The position numbers and the translations under genes were made by a program. Below are positions 7,106 through 16,497 of a stretch of 64,000 bases of DNA, one piece after another. Each line of letters opens with the position of its first letter. Position 1 is the first letter of the stretch. The stretch spans positions 1-64,000 of the forward strand of contig JAOARP010000020.1 of assembly GCA_025210525.1 (NCBI GenBank), in the 5' to 3' direction. Under the pieces are notes generated by a model. That model did not search any database. It was not told the origin of the DNA and worked only from the letters and a program-made list of their open reading frames with translations. Source of the stretch: Marinisporobacter sp. (GTDB lineage Bacteria; Bacillota; Clostridia; Peptostreptococcales; Thermotaleaceae).

Positions 7106-8428
7106 ATGAGTCTTTTATCCTTCAGAGGAGGGGTACATCCTCCTCACTATAAGGAAGCAACAGAAAGATGTAAAGTAGAAAAGGCAAAAGAACCAACTCG
7201 TGTTGTTATACCACTACAACAGCACATTGGGGCACCTTGTGAAGCTTTGGTAAAGCCAAGAGACAAGGTAAAGGTAGGGCAAAAAATAGGAGAGGCAAAA
7301 GCCTTTGTCTGTGCACCTATTCACAGTAGTGTTTCAGGTGAAGTAAAACAAGTTACAAAAATGCTTACACCAACGGGTGAAGCCCAGTGTGTAGTGATTG
7401 AATCTGATGGTTTAAATGAGATTCATGAAAGCGTTACACCAAAGGGTGATTTAGAAAAATTATCAGGAAAAGAAATTTTAGAAATTGTAAAAGAGGCTGG
7501 TATTGTGGGTATGGGAGGAGCTACATTCCCAACACATGTGAAGCTTTCGCCGCCACCTGATAAGAATGTTGATACCATTATTTTAAATGGTGCAGAGTGT
7601 GAACCATATTTGACTGCTGACCACAGATTGATGTTAGAAGACCCAGAGAGTATTATTTTTGGATTAAGAGCAATGATGAAGGTGGCAAATGTTTCTAAAG
7701 CCTATATTGGTATAGAAGATAATAAGCCAGATGCTATAGAAAGCATGAAAAATGCAGCAAAGGAATATAAAGAAATTGAAGTTGTAGGATTAAGAACAAA
7801 ATATCCTCAAGGGGCAGAAAAACAGTTGATTTATGCTTGTACAAAAAGAGAAGTGCCATCTGGAGGACTTCCAATGGAAGCAGGCGTTATTGTAAATAAC
7901 GTGGCAACATCTGCAGCTGTTGGAAATGCTATTAAAACAGGAATGCCTTTAATTGAAAGAATTTGTACCATTACTGGAAAAGGAATCAAAGAGCCTAAAA
8001 ACTTGTTGATCAAGGTAGGTACTTCAATTAAAGAAATTATTGAGCAATGTGGTGGATATAATGGAACACCTGGAAAATTGATTATGGGTGGACCGATGAT
8101 GGGACATGCTCAATACACAGATGAAATCCCTTCAACAAAAGGTACATCAGGAATACTTGTATTTACACCAGAAGAGGCAAGACTTCCTGAGCCAAAATCA
8201 TGTATAAAATGTGGTAAATGTGTTGAAATTTGTCCAGCTTTCTTACAACCACTATATGTAAGTGCTTATTCTTTAAATAATATGCATGATATGGCTGAAA
8301 AATATCGTGCTCTTGATTGCATAGAATGTGGATCTTGTTCATTTATCTGTCCTTCCAAGAGACCACTACTACAGTCTATTAGAGTTGCGAAGCGTGAAAT
8401 TATAGCTAAGAAAAGAAAGAGTAAGTAA
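7106..8428 (+). CDS. rnfC: Rnf complex subunit RnfC (NADH/FMN and Fe-S subunit)
   Basis: This is the peripheral cytoplasmic subunit that exchanges electrons with NAD in the Rnf ferredoxin:NAD oxidoreductase, an ion-pumping membrane complex. An N-terminal RnfC barrel region (1-100) precedes the Rossmann-type GMGGATFPTH motif near 132-141 (NADH/FMN site). An SLBB-like segment follows, then two 4Fe-4S motifs: CIKCGKCVEIC (366-376) and CIECGSCSFIC (405-415). At 440 residues it has the compact clostridial length. The ATG has AAGGGGTGA upstream. The stop overlaps the region of the rnfD Shine-Dalgarno, so translation is coupled. Confidence 0.97.
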   Translation: MSLLSFRGGVHPPHYKEATERCKVEKAKEPTRVVIPLQQHIGAPCEALVKPRDKVKVGQKIGEAKAFVCAPIHSSVSGEVKQVTKMLTPTGEAQCVVIESDGLNEIHESVTPKGDLEKLSGKEILEIVKEAGIVGMGGATFPTHVKLSPPPDKNVDTIILNGAECEPYLTADHRLMLEDPESIIFGLRAMMKVANVSKAYIGIEDNKPDAIESMKNAAKEYKEIEVVGLRTKYPQGAEKQLIYACTKREVPSGGLPMEAGVIVNNVATSAAVGNAIKTGMPLIERICTITGKGIKEPKNLLIKVGTSIKEIIEQCGGYNGTPGKLIMGGPMMGHAQYTDEIPSTKGTSGILVFTPEEARLPEPKSCIKCGKCVEICPAFLQPLYVSAYSLNNMHDMAEKYRALDCIECGSCSFICPSKRPLLQSIRVAKREIIAKKRKSK

Positions 8429-8445
8429 TGGGAGGGAAAGAGAAC

Positions 8446-9381
8446 ATGGAGAATCGATTGATTGCATCTTCGTCTCCCCATATTAGGGCAGATGAATCTG
8501 TAAATAAAATAATGCGAGATGTTGTTATTGCATTGCTTCCTGCTACACTCGCAGGTGTATATTTCTTTAGGATGGGAGCTGTAAAAGTAATTTTAGCTGC
8601 TGTAATTGCTGCAGTGTTAACAGAAGCAGCTATTCAAAAAATTAGTAAAAAACCAGTTACAATCAATGACTGGAGTGCTGTAGTTACAGGATTATTATTA
8701 GCTTTTAATATTCCAGCAAGCGCACCTTGGTGGATTCCAGTGATTGGATCTATTTTTGCTATTGCTATTGTAAAACAAGTATTTGGTGGACTTGGTCATA
8801 ACTTTATGAATCCAGCTTTAGCTGCACGTGCAATGCTGCTTGCTTCATGGCCAGTTCAAATGACAGCTTGGGTAAAACCAGGAACGGATGCTGTAAGTAC
8901 AGCTACACCATTAGGAATGTTAAAAGAAGGTACTGGAGAAGTACTTCCTTCATTAGCTGATTTAATCATAGGAAATGTTGGAGGATGTATCGGAGAAACT
9001 TCAGCGTTACTTCTAATTATTGGTGGAGTTTATCTTGTATATAGAGGTGTTATTACGCCAAGAGTTCCAGTGATTTATATAGGAACAGTAGCCGTACTTA
9101 TGCTGATTTTTGGTGGATTTGACATAACTTATATGCTTACAAATGTTTTTGCAGGTGGATTAATGATTGGTGCTATTTATATGGCAACAGACTATGCTTC
9201 ATCACCTGTAACACCAAAAGGACAAGTAATCTTTGCCCTTGGATGTGGTATTTTAACTGCTGTTATTAGAAAATTTGGTGGCTATCCAGAGGGAGTATCT
9301 TACTCAATACTTGTAATGAACGTGGCAGCACCACTTATTGATAAGTATACAAGCCCAAGAGTATTTGGGGAGGTGAAGTAA
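8446..9381 (+). CDS. rnfD: Rnf complex subunit RnfD (membrane flavoprotein)
   Basis: A polytopic membrane subunit (NqrB/RnfD family) carrying covalent FMN. The flavinylation motif is intact as DAVSTAT (148-154), with T154 the expected FMN-linked residue. Eight or more hydrophobic segments are visible. An in-frame ATG at 8428 overlaps the rnfC stop. I prefer 8446 because GGAGGG (8431-8436) is spaced 9 nt from it and the protein then begins MENRLIASSSPH, like relatives. It is attached by the ApbE encoded at 23392-24447, by inference from the motif. Confidence 0.96.
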   Translation: MENRLIASSSPHIRADESVNKIMRDVVIALLPATLAGVYFFRMGAVKVILAAVIAAVLTEAAIQKISKKPVTINDWSAVVTGLLLAFNIPASAPWWIPVIGSIFAIAIVKQVFGGLGHNFMNPALAARAMLLASWPVQMTAWVKPGTDAVSTATPLGMLKEGTGEVLPSLADLIIGNVGGCIGETSALLLIIGGVYLVYRGVITPRVPVIYIGTVAVLMLIFGGFDITYMLTNVFAGGLMIGAIYMATDYASSPVTPKGQVIFALGCGILTAVIRKFGGYPEGVSYSILVMNVAAPLIDKYTSPRVFGEVK

Positions 9382-9382
9382 A

Positions 9383-9943
9383 ATGAAAGAGATAACAAAA
9401 TTAGGAATAATTCTTTTCATTATTTCAGCTGTAGCTGCTACTTTACTTGGATATACAAATGACATAACAAAGGGTCCTATTGAAGAGCAAATGGTTCAAG
9501 CTAATACAAAGGCACGTCAAATTGTTCTTTCAGATGCTACTGATTTTGAAAAAGTAGACAAGTCAGAATATGAGGGCTATGAAAATATTGTTGAAGTATA
9601 TAAAGGTTTAAAAGACGGAGAAGTTATAGGCTATACAATCAAGACAAATCCAAATGGATATGCTGGGCCTGTTGAAATCATGATAGGTCTTGGTATGGAT
9701 GAAGTGGTTACTGGAGTAAATATTGGAAATCATTCAGAAACACCAGGTCTTGGGGCAAAAGCATCAGGAGAATTTAAAGACCAATATAATGGAAAGAGTA
9801 CAGAAAATGATTTAATGGTTATCAAATCAGGTACGCCAAAGGATAATGAAATTATGGCTATTTCAGGAGCTACTATTACTTCAAAAGCAGTAACTACAGG
9901 AGTAAATAGTGCACTTAAATTATTTAATGAGAAATTAAAGTAG
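9383..9943 (+). CDS. rnfG: Rnf complex subunit RnfG (covalent FMN subunit)
   Basis: A single N-terminal membrane helix (5-24) anchors an extracytoplasmic FMN-binding domain. The flavinylation motif SGATITS (161-167) is present, with T164 the likely FMN-bearing Thr. The Asp normally three residues before the S/T of the Dxx(s/t)gAT pattern is Met158 here. Start ATG follows GGGGAGGTGAAG one base after the rnfD stop. Length (186) is normal. In Rnf models this subunit lies on the electron path with RnfD. Confidence 0.96.
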   Translation: MKEITKLGIILFIISAVAATLLGYTNDITKGPIEEQMVQANTKARQIVLSDATDFEKVDKSEYEGYENIVEVYKGLKDGEVIGYTIKTNPNGYAGPVEIMIGLGMDEVVTGVNIGNHSETPGLGAKASGEFKDQYNGKSTENDLMVIKSGTPKDNEIMAISGATITSKAVTTGVNSALKLFNEKLK

Positions 9944-9959
9944 TTTTGGGGGTGACGAG

Positions 9960-10562
9960 ATGAAGTTAGGAAAAACATTTATGAACGGGATATTATTTGA
10001 AAACCCGATTTTCATGCAAATGCTAGGTATGTGTCCAACCCTTGCTGTTACTACATCAGCAGAAAATGGTGTTGGTATGGGACTTGCAACAACAGTTGTT
10101 TTAATAGGGTCAAATGTAGTAATTTCATTATTAAAAAAGGTGATACCTAGTAAGATTCGTATACCAGCGTTTATCGTTGTTATTGCAAGTTTCGTTACAG
10201 TTGTACAAATGTTATTAAAAGCGTATCTTCCTGCGCTAGATAGTAAATTAGGAATATTTATTCCACTGATTGTTGTTAACTGTGTTATATTGGGAAGAGC
10301 AGAAGCATTTGCATCTAAAAATTCTGTAGCAGCATCAGCTGTAGATGGAATTGGTATGGGATTAGGATTTACTTTAGCACTTACAATCCTTGGAAGTGTT
10401 AGAGAGATATTGGGAGCAGGTGCTATATTTGGGAAGGCTTTATTTGGAGCATCCTTTGAGCCTGCTTTAATTATGATTCTTCCTCCAGGTGCTTTTCTTG
10501 CTTTGGGACTATTGTTAGCCCTTTTAAATTATGTTCAATCTAGAAAAGCAACTCAAAATTAA
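9960..10562 (+). CDS. rnfE: Rnf complex subunit RnfE (membrane)
   Basis: A 200-residue integral membrane protein with six hydrophobic segments, a member of the NqrD/RnfE family. The conserved [18 protein letters not shown] stretch (about 24-41) includes the Cys that in relatives helps hold an intramembrane Fe-S centre shared with RnfA. It is homologous to the next gene. The start is supported by GGGGGTGACGAG directly upstream. It is separated from rnfG by 16 nt. Confidence 0.96.
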   Translation: MKLGKTFMNGILFENPIFMQMLGMCPTLAVTTSAENGVGMGLATTVVLIGSNVVISLLKKVIPSKIRIPAFIVVIASFVTVVQMLLKAYLPALDSKLGIFIPLIVVNCVILGRAEAFASKNSVAASAVDGIGMGLGFTLALTILGSVREILGAGAIFGKALFGASFEPALIMILPPGAFLALGLLLALLNYVQSRKATQN

Positions 10563-10576
10563 AGGAGGGAAAGAAC

Positions 10577-11158
10577 GTGGATGTAAAAGGATTATTTGTT
10601 ATACTTGTTAGTAGTATATTAGTAAATAACTTTGTATTATCAAAATTCTTAGGAATTTGTCCATTTTTAGGGGTATCAAAACAAGTTGAAACAGCTTCTG
10701 GTATGGGAATGGCTGTTACATTTGTTATGACTATTGCATCGATTATCACATATTTTGTGCAACATGCTATTTTAGAACCTTTTGGGTTAGGATACTTGCA
10801 GACAATTGCTTTTATATTAGTAATTGCTGCATTAGTGCAGTTTGTAGAAATGGTTATTCAAAAGGTAAGTCCAACCCTTTATCAAGCATTAGGAGTTTAT
10901 TTACCACTTATTACAACAAACTGTGCAGTACTTGGTTTAACGATTTTAAATATTCAATCTGGATATAATTTAATTGAAACAATCGTAAATGCTATTGGAG
11001 CAGCAGTAGGTTTTTCACTAGCGATTATTTTATTTGCTGGTATTAGAGAACGTCTTGTAATCGCAGATGTACCTAGTGTATTTAAAGGATTTCCAGTAGC
11101 GTTGATTACAGCAAGTTTAATGGCTATCGCATTTTTAGGATTTGCTGGACTTGTGTAA
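10577..11158 (+). CDS. rnfA: Rnf complex subunit RnfA (membrane), GTG start
   Basis: A 193-residue membrane subunit of the NqrE/RnfA family, six membrane segments in inverted topology to RnfE. It has the conserved [11 protein letters not shown] and TTNCAVLG segments, each with the Cys expected for the RnfA/E Fe-S centre. The start is GTG at 10577: AAAGGAGGG (10561-10569) is spaced correctly and the nearby ATG (10581) is out of frame. It is 14 nt after rnfE. Confidence 0.96.
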   Translation: MDVKGLFVILVSSILVNNFVLSKFLGICPFLGVSKQVETASGMGMAVTFVMTIASIITYFVQHAILEPFGLGYLQTIAFILVIAALVQFVEMVIQKVSPTLYQALGVYLPLITTNCAVLGLTILNIQSGYNLIETIVNAIGAAVGFSLAIILFAGIRERLVIADVPSVFKGFPVALITASLMAIAFLGFAGLV

Positions 11159-11173
11159 AAGGAGGGAAAGGAT

Positions 11174-12157
11174 ATGGATTTATCAACAATTTTAGGCCCT
11201 GTTGCTAGTTTAGGAGGAATGGGACTATTATTTGGAGCTGGACTTGCATATGCTTCTCAAAAATTTGCAGTTGAAGTAGATCCTAGAGTAACTGCAATTA
11301 ATGAAGCACTTCCAGGAGCAAATTGTGGAGGTTGTGGATTTCCAGGTTGCGGAGGACTTGCAAATGCAATTGTTGAAGGAAATGCACCTGTAAATGGATG
11401 TCCTGTTGGTGGTGCTGAGTGCGCTGCAAAGATTGCTGAAATTATGGGTGTAGAAGCAGGAGCGGGAGTAAGAAAGGTAGCAAAGGTTTTATGTAGTGGA
11501 GATAATAAAAATTGTAAGGAAAAATACGATTATTATGGGATTCAAGATTGTAAAGCAGCAGCTATGGTTTCGGGAGGAAGTAAAAGCTGTGCTTACGGTT
11601 GTTTAGGTCTGGGTACTTGTGTAGATGTTTGTCCATTTGGAGCTATTGAGATTACAGATGGAAAAATAGCAAGAATTATTCCTGAAAAATGTACGGCATG
11701 TGGAAAATGTATAGAAGCATGTCCAAAGAATGTAATTGGTCTTGTGCCATTTGAACAAGATGTTATTGTAGAATGTAACAATAAAGAAAGAGGAAAAGCT
11801 GTTAAGGATCAGTGTAGCGTTGGATGTATAGGATGTCAGCTATGTGTGAGAGCTTGTCCGTTTGAAGCTATAACTTTCGAGAATAATCTTGCTAAAATCG
11901 ATTATGAAAAGTGTAAAAACTGTATGTTATGTGCAGAAAAATGTCCTACAGGTGCAATTTATGCAAATTTTGAGAATAGAAAAAAAGCAGAAATTATTGA
12001 AGATAATTGTATAGGATGTACTATTTGTGCAAAACAATGTCCTGTGGATGCTATTGAAGGTGAGTTAAAACAGGTACACAAGGTATTAGAGGATAAATGT
12101 ATTGGATGTGGTGCTTGTGCAGCAAAATGTCCTAAGAAAACAATTATTATGAAGTAA
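11174..12157 (+). CDS. rnfB: Rnf complex subunit RnfB (polyferredoxin electron entry)
   Basis: RnfB accepts electrons from ferredoxin. An N-terminal membrane anchor (8-27) is followed by the four-Cys motif C51-C54-C59-C76. Six ferredoxin-type CxxCxxCxxxCP clusters then follow in three pairs between about residue 135 and 325. The first cluster has the divergent spacing typical of RnfB (CAYGCLGLGTCVDVCP). At 327 residues it is the long clostridial form. The last gene of the operon, it is followed directly by an intrinsic terminator. The operon order C-D-G-E-A-B is the standard clostridial one. Confidence 0.97.
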   Translation: MDLSTILGPVASLGGMGLLFGAGLAYASQKFAVEVDPRVTAINEALPGANCGGCGFPGCGGLANAIVEGNAPVNGCPVGGAECAAKIAEIMGVEAGAGVRKVAKVLCSGDNKNCKEKYDYYGIQDCKAAAMVSGGSKSCAYGCLGLGTCVDVCPFGAIEITDGKIARIIPEKCTACGKCIEACPKNVIGLVPFEQDVIVECNNKERGKAVKDQCSVGCIGCQLCVRACPFEAITFENNLAKIDYEKCKNCMLCAEKCPTGAIYANFENRKKAEIIEDNCIGCTICAKQCPVDAIEGELKQVHKVLEDKCIGCGACAAKCPKKTIIMK

Positions 12158-12160
12158 ATG

Positions 12161-12194
12161 AAAGAGCATGCCAAAAGGCATGTTCTTTTATTTA
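12161..12194 (+). terminator. Rho-independent terminator of rnfCDGEAB
   Basis: A 12-bp stem (12161-12172 with 12177-12188, one G-T wobble), loop AAAA, then a T-rich tail. Confidence 0.88.
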
Positions 12195-12339
12195 CCATAA
12201 AATCAAATAAATTTCACACTTGTAATGAACATATCAAAATGTTAAACTTAAGTTATATGGGTATATGAGAATTATGTTATAAGAACAAACTAAGTATAAA
12301 TATATGTAGTTTTTGGTAAAATAACAATAAATATGTGAG

Positions 12340-12723
12340 ATGAAAATGATGACAAAATGGGATAAGATACTTATACTAACGGTTATTTTTTTTGCGCTGA
12401 TAGGGATGTTTTGGGTAAAAGGAATAACTACTAATGATCAAGACTTATATTTAATCATTGAAGTAGATGGAAAAGAATATAAAAAGATGTCTTTGGATGG
12501 TTCAAATACCAAAAAAACTATTGAAATTAATACAAGATATGGACATAGTGTAATCGAAATAGATGGTAGGGGTGCTAGATTTTTAGAATCTAATTGCAAG
12601 GATCAACTATGTGTAAAGATGGGCAAAATTACAAAAGCCAATCAAACAAGTATTTGTTTGCCGAATAGAGTATCTATTAAAATAATATCTAAAGAATCAG
12701 ATGTAGATATAATCAGCTACTAA
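12340..12723 (+). CDS. NusG domain II-containing membrane-anchored protein
   Basis: An N-terminal membrane helix (about 9-26) is followed by an extracytoplasmic domain of the NusG_II family (unrelated in function to the transcription factor). A Cys pair occurs in NCKDQLC (about 86-92) and a third Cys in SICLPNRV. Exported NusG_II proteins occur with Gx-type membrane proteins and ApbE in Gram-positive electron-transfer loci; I recall the EetA/EetB pair as such a case but cannot verify it here. The start is uncertain: ATGs at codons 1, 3 and 4, all with only weak Shine-Dalgarno sequence. It is followed after 15 nt by the Gx gene. Confidence 0.75.
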   Translation: MKMMTKWDKILILTVIFFALIGMFWVKGITTNDQDLYLIIEVDGKEYKKMSLDGSNTKKTIEINTRYGHSVIEIDGRGARFLESNCKDQLCVKMGKITKANQTSICLPNRVSIKIISKESDVDIISY

Positions 12724-12738
12724 AGAAAGGACTATACT

Positions 12739-13239
12739 ATGAAAGCAAAAAGAATAATCTATTTGGCACTGATTACAGCTATAGGTATTGCACTACACAT
12801 ATTAGAGTCTTCTATACCTTTACCAATTAGTGTTGTACCTGGAGCAAAATTGGGGTTGGCCAATATTGTGAATTTGGTAACTTTGGTAGTGTTTGGTGTT
12901 CGAGAGGCTTTAATCGTTAGCGTGTTAAGATGTTTTGTAGCTACTCTTGGAACAGGAGCTGTTACAGGTTTTTTTTACAGCATAGCAGGTTCGCTATTGA
13001 GTACTGTTGTTATGTGGGTTGTGTATAAGTATTTTTCAAAATACTTTAGCCTAATTGGAGTAAGTGTTTTTGGCGCATTAGCACATAATATTGCTCAACT
13101 CACTGTTGCGAGCTTGATGATTGAGAATTATCTTATTTTTACATATTTACCTATAATGATGATGATCAGCCTTTTTACGGGCTACTTTGTTGGTTTAGTA
13201 GGTATATATACGTCCAATCATTTGAAGAGAATATTGTGA
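12739..13239 (+). CDS. Gx transporter family protein (heptaprenyl diphosphate synthase component I-like)
   Basis: A 166-residue polytopic membrane protein with about five hydrophobic segments. The conserved motif PGAKLGLANIVNL lies at about 34-46 and GTGAVTGFFYSIAG at about 73-86. Databases name this family after component I of heptaprenyl diphosphate synthase. Its membrane topology resembles ECF-type substrate-binding subunits, and no polyprenyl synthase catalytic gene is nearby. Together with the NusG_II gene and the adjacent rnf operon it may move electrons or a quinone/isoprenoid cofactor across the membrane; that is inference. Confidence 0.75.
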   Translation: MKAKRIIYLALITAIGIALHILESSIPLPISVVPGAKLGLANIVNLVTLVVFGVREALIVSVLRCFVATLGTGAVTGFFYSIAGSLLSTVVMWVVYKYFSKYFSLIGVSVFGALAHNIAQLTVASLMIENYLIFTYLPIMMMISLFTGYFVGLVGIYTSNHLKRIL

Positions 13240-13282
13240 AATTAGATACACATATAGTTTGTATAGATAGTAGGTGGAAAAA

Positions 13283-13861
13283 ATGAAGAAAATCATACTA
13301 GCATCAGGTTCGCCAAGAAGAAAAGAAATTCTTGAGCAATTTGGAATAACTTTTGAAATAAAGAAAGGAAATATAGAAGAAAAAATAAATACAGAAGAAA
13401 AGCCAGAGCAAATTGCAATGAGTTTAGCTTTTGAAAAAGCAATAGCAGTTTCAAAGGAATGTGAAAAAGGTGAAATTGTTATAGGGGCTGACACAATTGT
13501 TGTAAAGAATGAAATATTGGGTAAGCCTCAGAATTCTGAAGAAGCTCTTAATATGTTAAAGCTCCTTGAAGATGATATTCATTATGTGATTACAGGATTT
13601 GCAGTAATAGAGACTGGGACTTATAATAAGTTTGTAAGTTTTGAAAAAACAAAAGTGAAAATGAAATCATTGACAGATGAGGTCATCAAAAGGTATATTG
13701 ATACAGGCGAAGTATGGGATAAAGCTGGTTCTTATGCTATTCAAGGAAAAGGTGCGGCTTTTATAGAATGGATTTATGGAGATTACTTTAATGTAGTTGG
13801 ATTACCTATATCAAGATTGCAAAGTATATTTAGCAAGCATTTTGACTTTGAACTTATTTAG
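13283..13861 (+). CDS. maf: Maf-family nucleoside triphosphate pyrophosphatase
   Basis: Maf proteins hydrolyse non-canonical or excess NTPs (dTTP/UTP or modified nucleotides) to the monophosphate. Motifs seen are ASGSPRRKEIL near the N-terminus, GADTIV (about 66-71) and YAIQGKGAAFIEWIYGDYFN near the C-terminus. An in-frame GTG at 13274 lies inside the Shine-Dalgarno TAGGTGG, so the ATG at 13283 is chosen (192 residues, normal). It overlaps no gene and starts the maf-radC-mre block seen in many Firmicutes. Confidence 0.93.
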   Translation: MKKIILASGSPRRKEILEQFGITFEIKKGNIEEKINTEEKPEQIAMSLAFEKAIAVSKECEKGEIVIGADTIVVKNEILGKPQNSEEALNMLKLLEDDIHYVITGFAVIETGTYNKFVSFEKTKVKMKSLTDEVIKRYIDTGEVWDKAGSYAIQGKGAAFIEWIYGDYFNVVGLPISRLQSIFSKHFDFELI

Positions 13862-13880
13862 GACAAGGTGTGATAAAATA

Positions 13881-14576
13881 GTGGACAAAGAATATTATCT
13901 TTCTATTAAAAAAATGGCTAAAAGTGAAAGACCAAGAGAAAAGCTAATAAATTTTGGTGTAAATAGTTTATCTAATGCAGAATTGTTGGCTATTTTAATT
14001 AGAACAGGTACGAAAGAAATTTCAGCTATTGATTTGTCACAAAGAATTTTATCTGAAAGAGAAGATGGGTTAAGATATTTAGCAGATTGTACAATAGATG
14101 AATTAAGTCATTTGAAAGGAATAGGAAAAACAAAGGCTTGTCAAATTATAGCTGCTGTGGAATTAGGAAAAAGACTTTCTATGAGTACTTCAAAGGCTAG
14201 GTTAAATATTAAGTCTCCTAGAGATGTAGCTAATATCTTTATGGAAGAGATGCGTTATTATAAAAAAGAATATTTTAAGAGTATACTATTAAATACAAAA
14301 AATGAAATCATTGCTACTGAAGATATTTCCATTGGAAGTTTAAATAGTTCATTAGTTCATCCAAGAGAAGTATTTGTAGGTGCTATAAGAAAAAGTGCTT
14401 CTTCTATTATTCTTATGCATAATCACCCTAGTGGTAATCCAAATCCAAGCAATGAAGACATGAAAATCACAAAAAGACTAATTGAAGCAGGAAAAATTAT
14501 TGGTATTGAAGTTTTAGATCATATTATTATTGGTGATGGGCAGTTTATAAGCTTAAAAGAGATATCTATTATATAA
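13881..14576 (+). CDS. radC: RadC family JAMM-motif protein, GTG start
   Basis: An N-terminal helix-hairpin-helix region (SHLKGIGKTKACQI) precedes the JAMM metalloprotease-like domain with HNHPSGNPNPSNEDM (His-x-His and Asp ligands) and an upstream Glu in PREVFVG. Despite the name, a role in DNA repair is not established; the biochemical substrate is unknown. GTG at 13881 with AAGGTG (13865-13870) gives 231 residues, the family length. The longer open frame would overlap the end of maf by 65 nt with no ribosome-binding site. Confidence 0.92.
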   Translation: MDKEYYLSIKKMAKSERPREKLINFGVNSLSNAELLAILIRTGTKEISAIDLSQRILSEREDGLRYLADCTIDELSHLKGIGKTKACQIIAAVELGKRLSMSTSKARLNIKSPRDVANIFMEEMRYYKKEYFKSILLNTKNEIIATEDISIGSLNSSLVHPREVFVGAIRKSASSIILMHNHPSGNPNPSNEDMKITKRLIEAGKIIGIEVLDHIIIGDGQFISLKEISII

Positions 14577-14601
14577 AGGAGTTTAGGAAGGAGCAGAATG
14601 A

Positions 14602-15636
14602 ATGGGATTATTTAATTACTTTTCAAAGGATATGGGAATAGATTTAGGAACAGCTAATACGCTCGTATATATTAGAGGAAGAGGGATTGTAGTAAGAGAA
14701 CCTTCTGTAGTGGCTATACAAGAAGACACAAAGGAAGTTTTAGCAGTAGGGCAAGAAGCTAAACAAATGATAGGAAGGACACCTGGAAATATTATTGCCA
14801 TTAGACCTTTAAAAGATGGTGTAATAGCTGATTTTGATATAACACAAAGCATGTTAAAATATTTTATTAAAAGAGCATATCCTAAAAAGCCTTTATTATT
14901 TGCACCACGAGTAGTAGTAGGGGTACCATCTGGAGTTACAGAGGTTGAAAGAAGGTCTGTTGAGGAAGCAGCTCTTCAAGCTGGAGCGAAAGAGGCCTAC
15001 CTTATTGAAGAACCTATGGCTGCTGCTATTGGAGCAGGACTTCCAGTAGAAGAACCTACAGGTAGTATGGTTGTTGATATTGGTGGAGGTACAACAGAAA
15101 TTGCAGTGATTTCTTTAGGTGGTATTGTAACAAGCAGATCTGTTAGAGTTGGTGGAGATGAATTCGATGAGTCTATTGTTCAATACATTAAGAAAGAGTA
15201 TAGTTTAATGATTGGTGAAAGAACAGCTGAAGAAATAAAGGTAACAATTGGTTCAGCATTTGCAAAAGTGAAAGAAGAAAAAATGGCAATAAGAGGAAGA
15301 GATTTGGTTTCGGGGTTACCTAAAACTTTAACCATTACATCAACAGAGATATTAGAAGCTTTACATGAACCTATTAATACGATTATTGAAGCTATTAAGT
15401 ATACTTTAGAAAAAACTCCACCAGAGTTATCCGCGGATATTATGGAACAAGGAATTATGCTTACGGGTGGTGGTGCTCTTTTAGATGGATTTAATAAATT
15501 GGTACGAAAAGAGACGGGTATGCCTGTTCATATTGCTGAGGAACCACTTGATTGTGTTGCATTAGGTACGGGTAAAACAATTGAAGAAATTGAGACATTA
15601 AAAAGAGTACTTATTTCTTCTAAGAGACTTAGATAA
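14602..15636 (+). CDS. mreB: Rod-shape determining protein MreB
   Basis: An actin-like ATPase that organises lateral-wall synthesis. Phosphate 1 motif [13 protein letters not shown] (about 13-25), phosphate 2 region [15 protein letters not shown] (about 158-172) and adenosine motif MLTGGGALL (about 288-296) are intact. It has 344 residues with an N-terminal amphipathic helix ([12 protein letters not shown]) for membrane binding. It begins the mreBCD-pbp2 operon: 14 nt to mreC, then 13 and 6 nt. The Shine-Dalgarno is AGGAAGGAG. Confidence 0.97.
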   Translation: MGLFNYFSKDMGIDLGTANTLVYIRGRGIVVREPSVVAIQEDTKEVLAVGQEAKQMIGRTPGNIIAIRPLKDGVIADFDITQSMLKYFIKRAYPKKPLLFAPRVVVGVPSGVTEVERRSVEEAALQAGAKEAYLIEEPMAAAIGAGLPVEEPTGSMVVDIGGGTTEIAVISLGGIVTSRSVRVGGDEFDESIVQYIKKEYSLMIGERTAEEIKVTIGSAFAKVKEEKMAIRGRDLVSGLPKTLTITSTEILEALHEPINTIIEAIKYTLEKTPPELSADIMEQGIMLTGGGALLDGFNKLVRKETGMPVHIAEEPLDCVALGTGKTIEEIETLKRVLISSKRLR

Positions 15637-15650
15637 AGTGGTGAAAAGCT

Positions 15651-16484
15651 ATGAAAAAGTTGGTGAAAAGGGGAACAAAAATGATAGTAACATTTGTTAC
15701 TATCATTCTCATTATTATAATGGGGATTACTATAGGTGGAAGAGCCAAGGTAACAATGCCTGAAAATGTAATTGGCAAAGTAGTAACCCCCGTACAAAAA
15801 ATGCTTTATAAGGGAGGGCAAGGAGCTCAACAAGCAATCAGTTCGTTGTTTACATTTAGAACGATTGCCAAGGAAAATGAAGAACTAAAAAAAGAACTAG
15901 AAAAACTTAACCAGAAAGTAATACAATTATCTCTTACAAGAGATGAACTACGAGAACTAAGAAATTTATATGGTGCACTTAATTATGCAAAAGAAAATCA
16001 GAAAAATAGTTATGTGACAGCGAGTATTACAGGAAAAGATATTGGAAACTGGTTTAATATATTTACTATAGATGCAGGAAAGAATCAAGGGATAAAAAAA
16101 GATAGTACAGTAATGAATGGAGAAGGCTTAATTGGAAAAGTTTTTGAAGTAGGAGATGATTGGTCTAAAGTTGTAACGATTATAGATAATAAAAGCTCTG
16201 TAAGCTTTCAAGTTCTAAGGAATAACCAATATATAGGAGTAAGTAGGGGAAGTGTAAAAGGAGAACTTAATGGATACTTGATCGACCCTGAGGCGGATGT
16301 TTTAGCTGGAGATAAATTGATTACATCAGGACTTAGCATGTATGAAAAAGGCATACTCATTGGTGAAATCAGAGAAGTTATAAAAAAGGAAGATGAACTT
16401 TTAAAAAACATTGTAGTAGAGCCTGCAGTGAATTTCAAAAAATTGGATAAAGTATTTGTTATAATACCTGATCAATTAAATTAA
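15651..16484 (+). CDS. mreC: Rod-shape determining protein MreC
   Basis: A bitopic membrane protein linking MreB to the wall-synthesis enzymes. The membrane segment is at about residues 10-30, followed by a coiled coil rich in Glu/Lys/Leu (about 70-105), then the two beta domains of the MreC fold, with conserved stretches DIGNWFNIFTIDAG and DKLITSGLS. At 277 residues it is normal length. Confidence 0.95.
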   Translation: MKKLVKRGTKMIVTFVTIILIIIMGITIGGRAKVTMPENVIGKVVTPVQKMLYKGGQGAQQAISSLFTFRTIAKENEELKKELEKLNQKVIQLSLTRDELRELRNLYGALNYAKENQKNSYVTASITGKDIGNWFNIFTIDAGKNQGIKKDSTVMNGEGLIGKVFEVGDDWSKVVTIIDNKSSVSFQVLRNNQYIGVSRGSVKGELNGYLIDPEADVLAGDKLITSGLSMYEKGILIGEIREVIKKEDELLKNIVVEPAVNFKKLDKVFVIIPDQLN

Positions 16485-16497
16485 AGGAGTTACAGGT

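Noticed and set aside
13797-13880. An N-terminal extension of RadC
   Set aside because: It overlaps maf in another frame, has no ribosome site, and the GTG at 13881 gives the family length.
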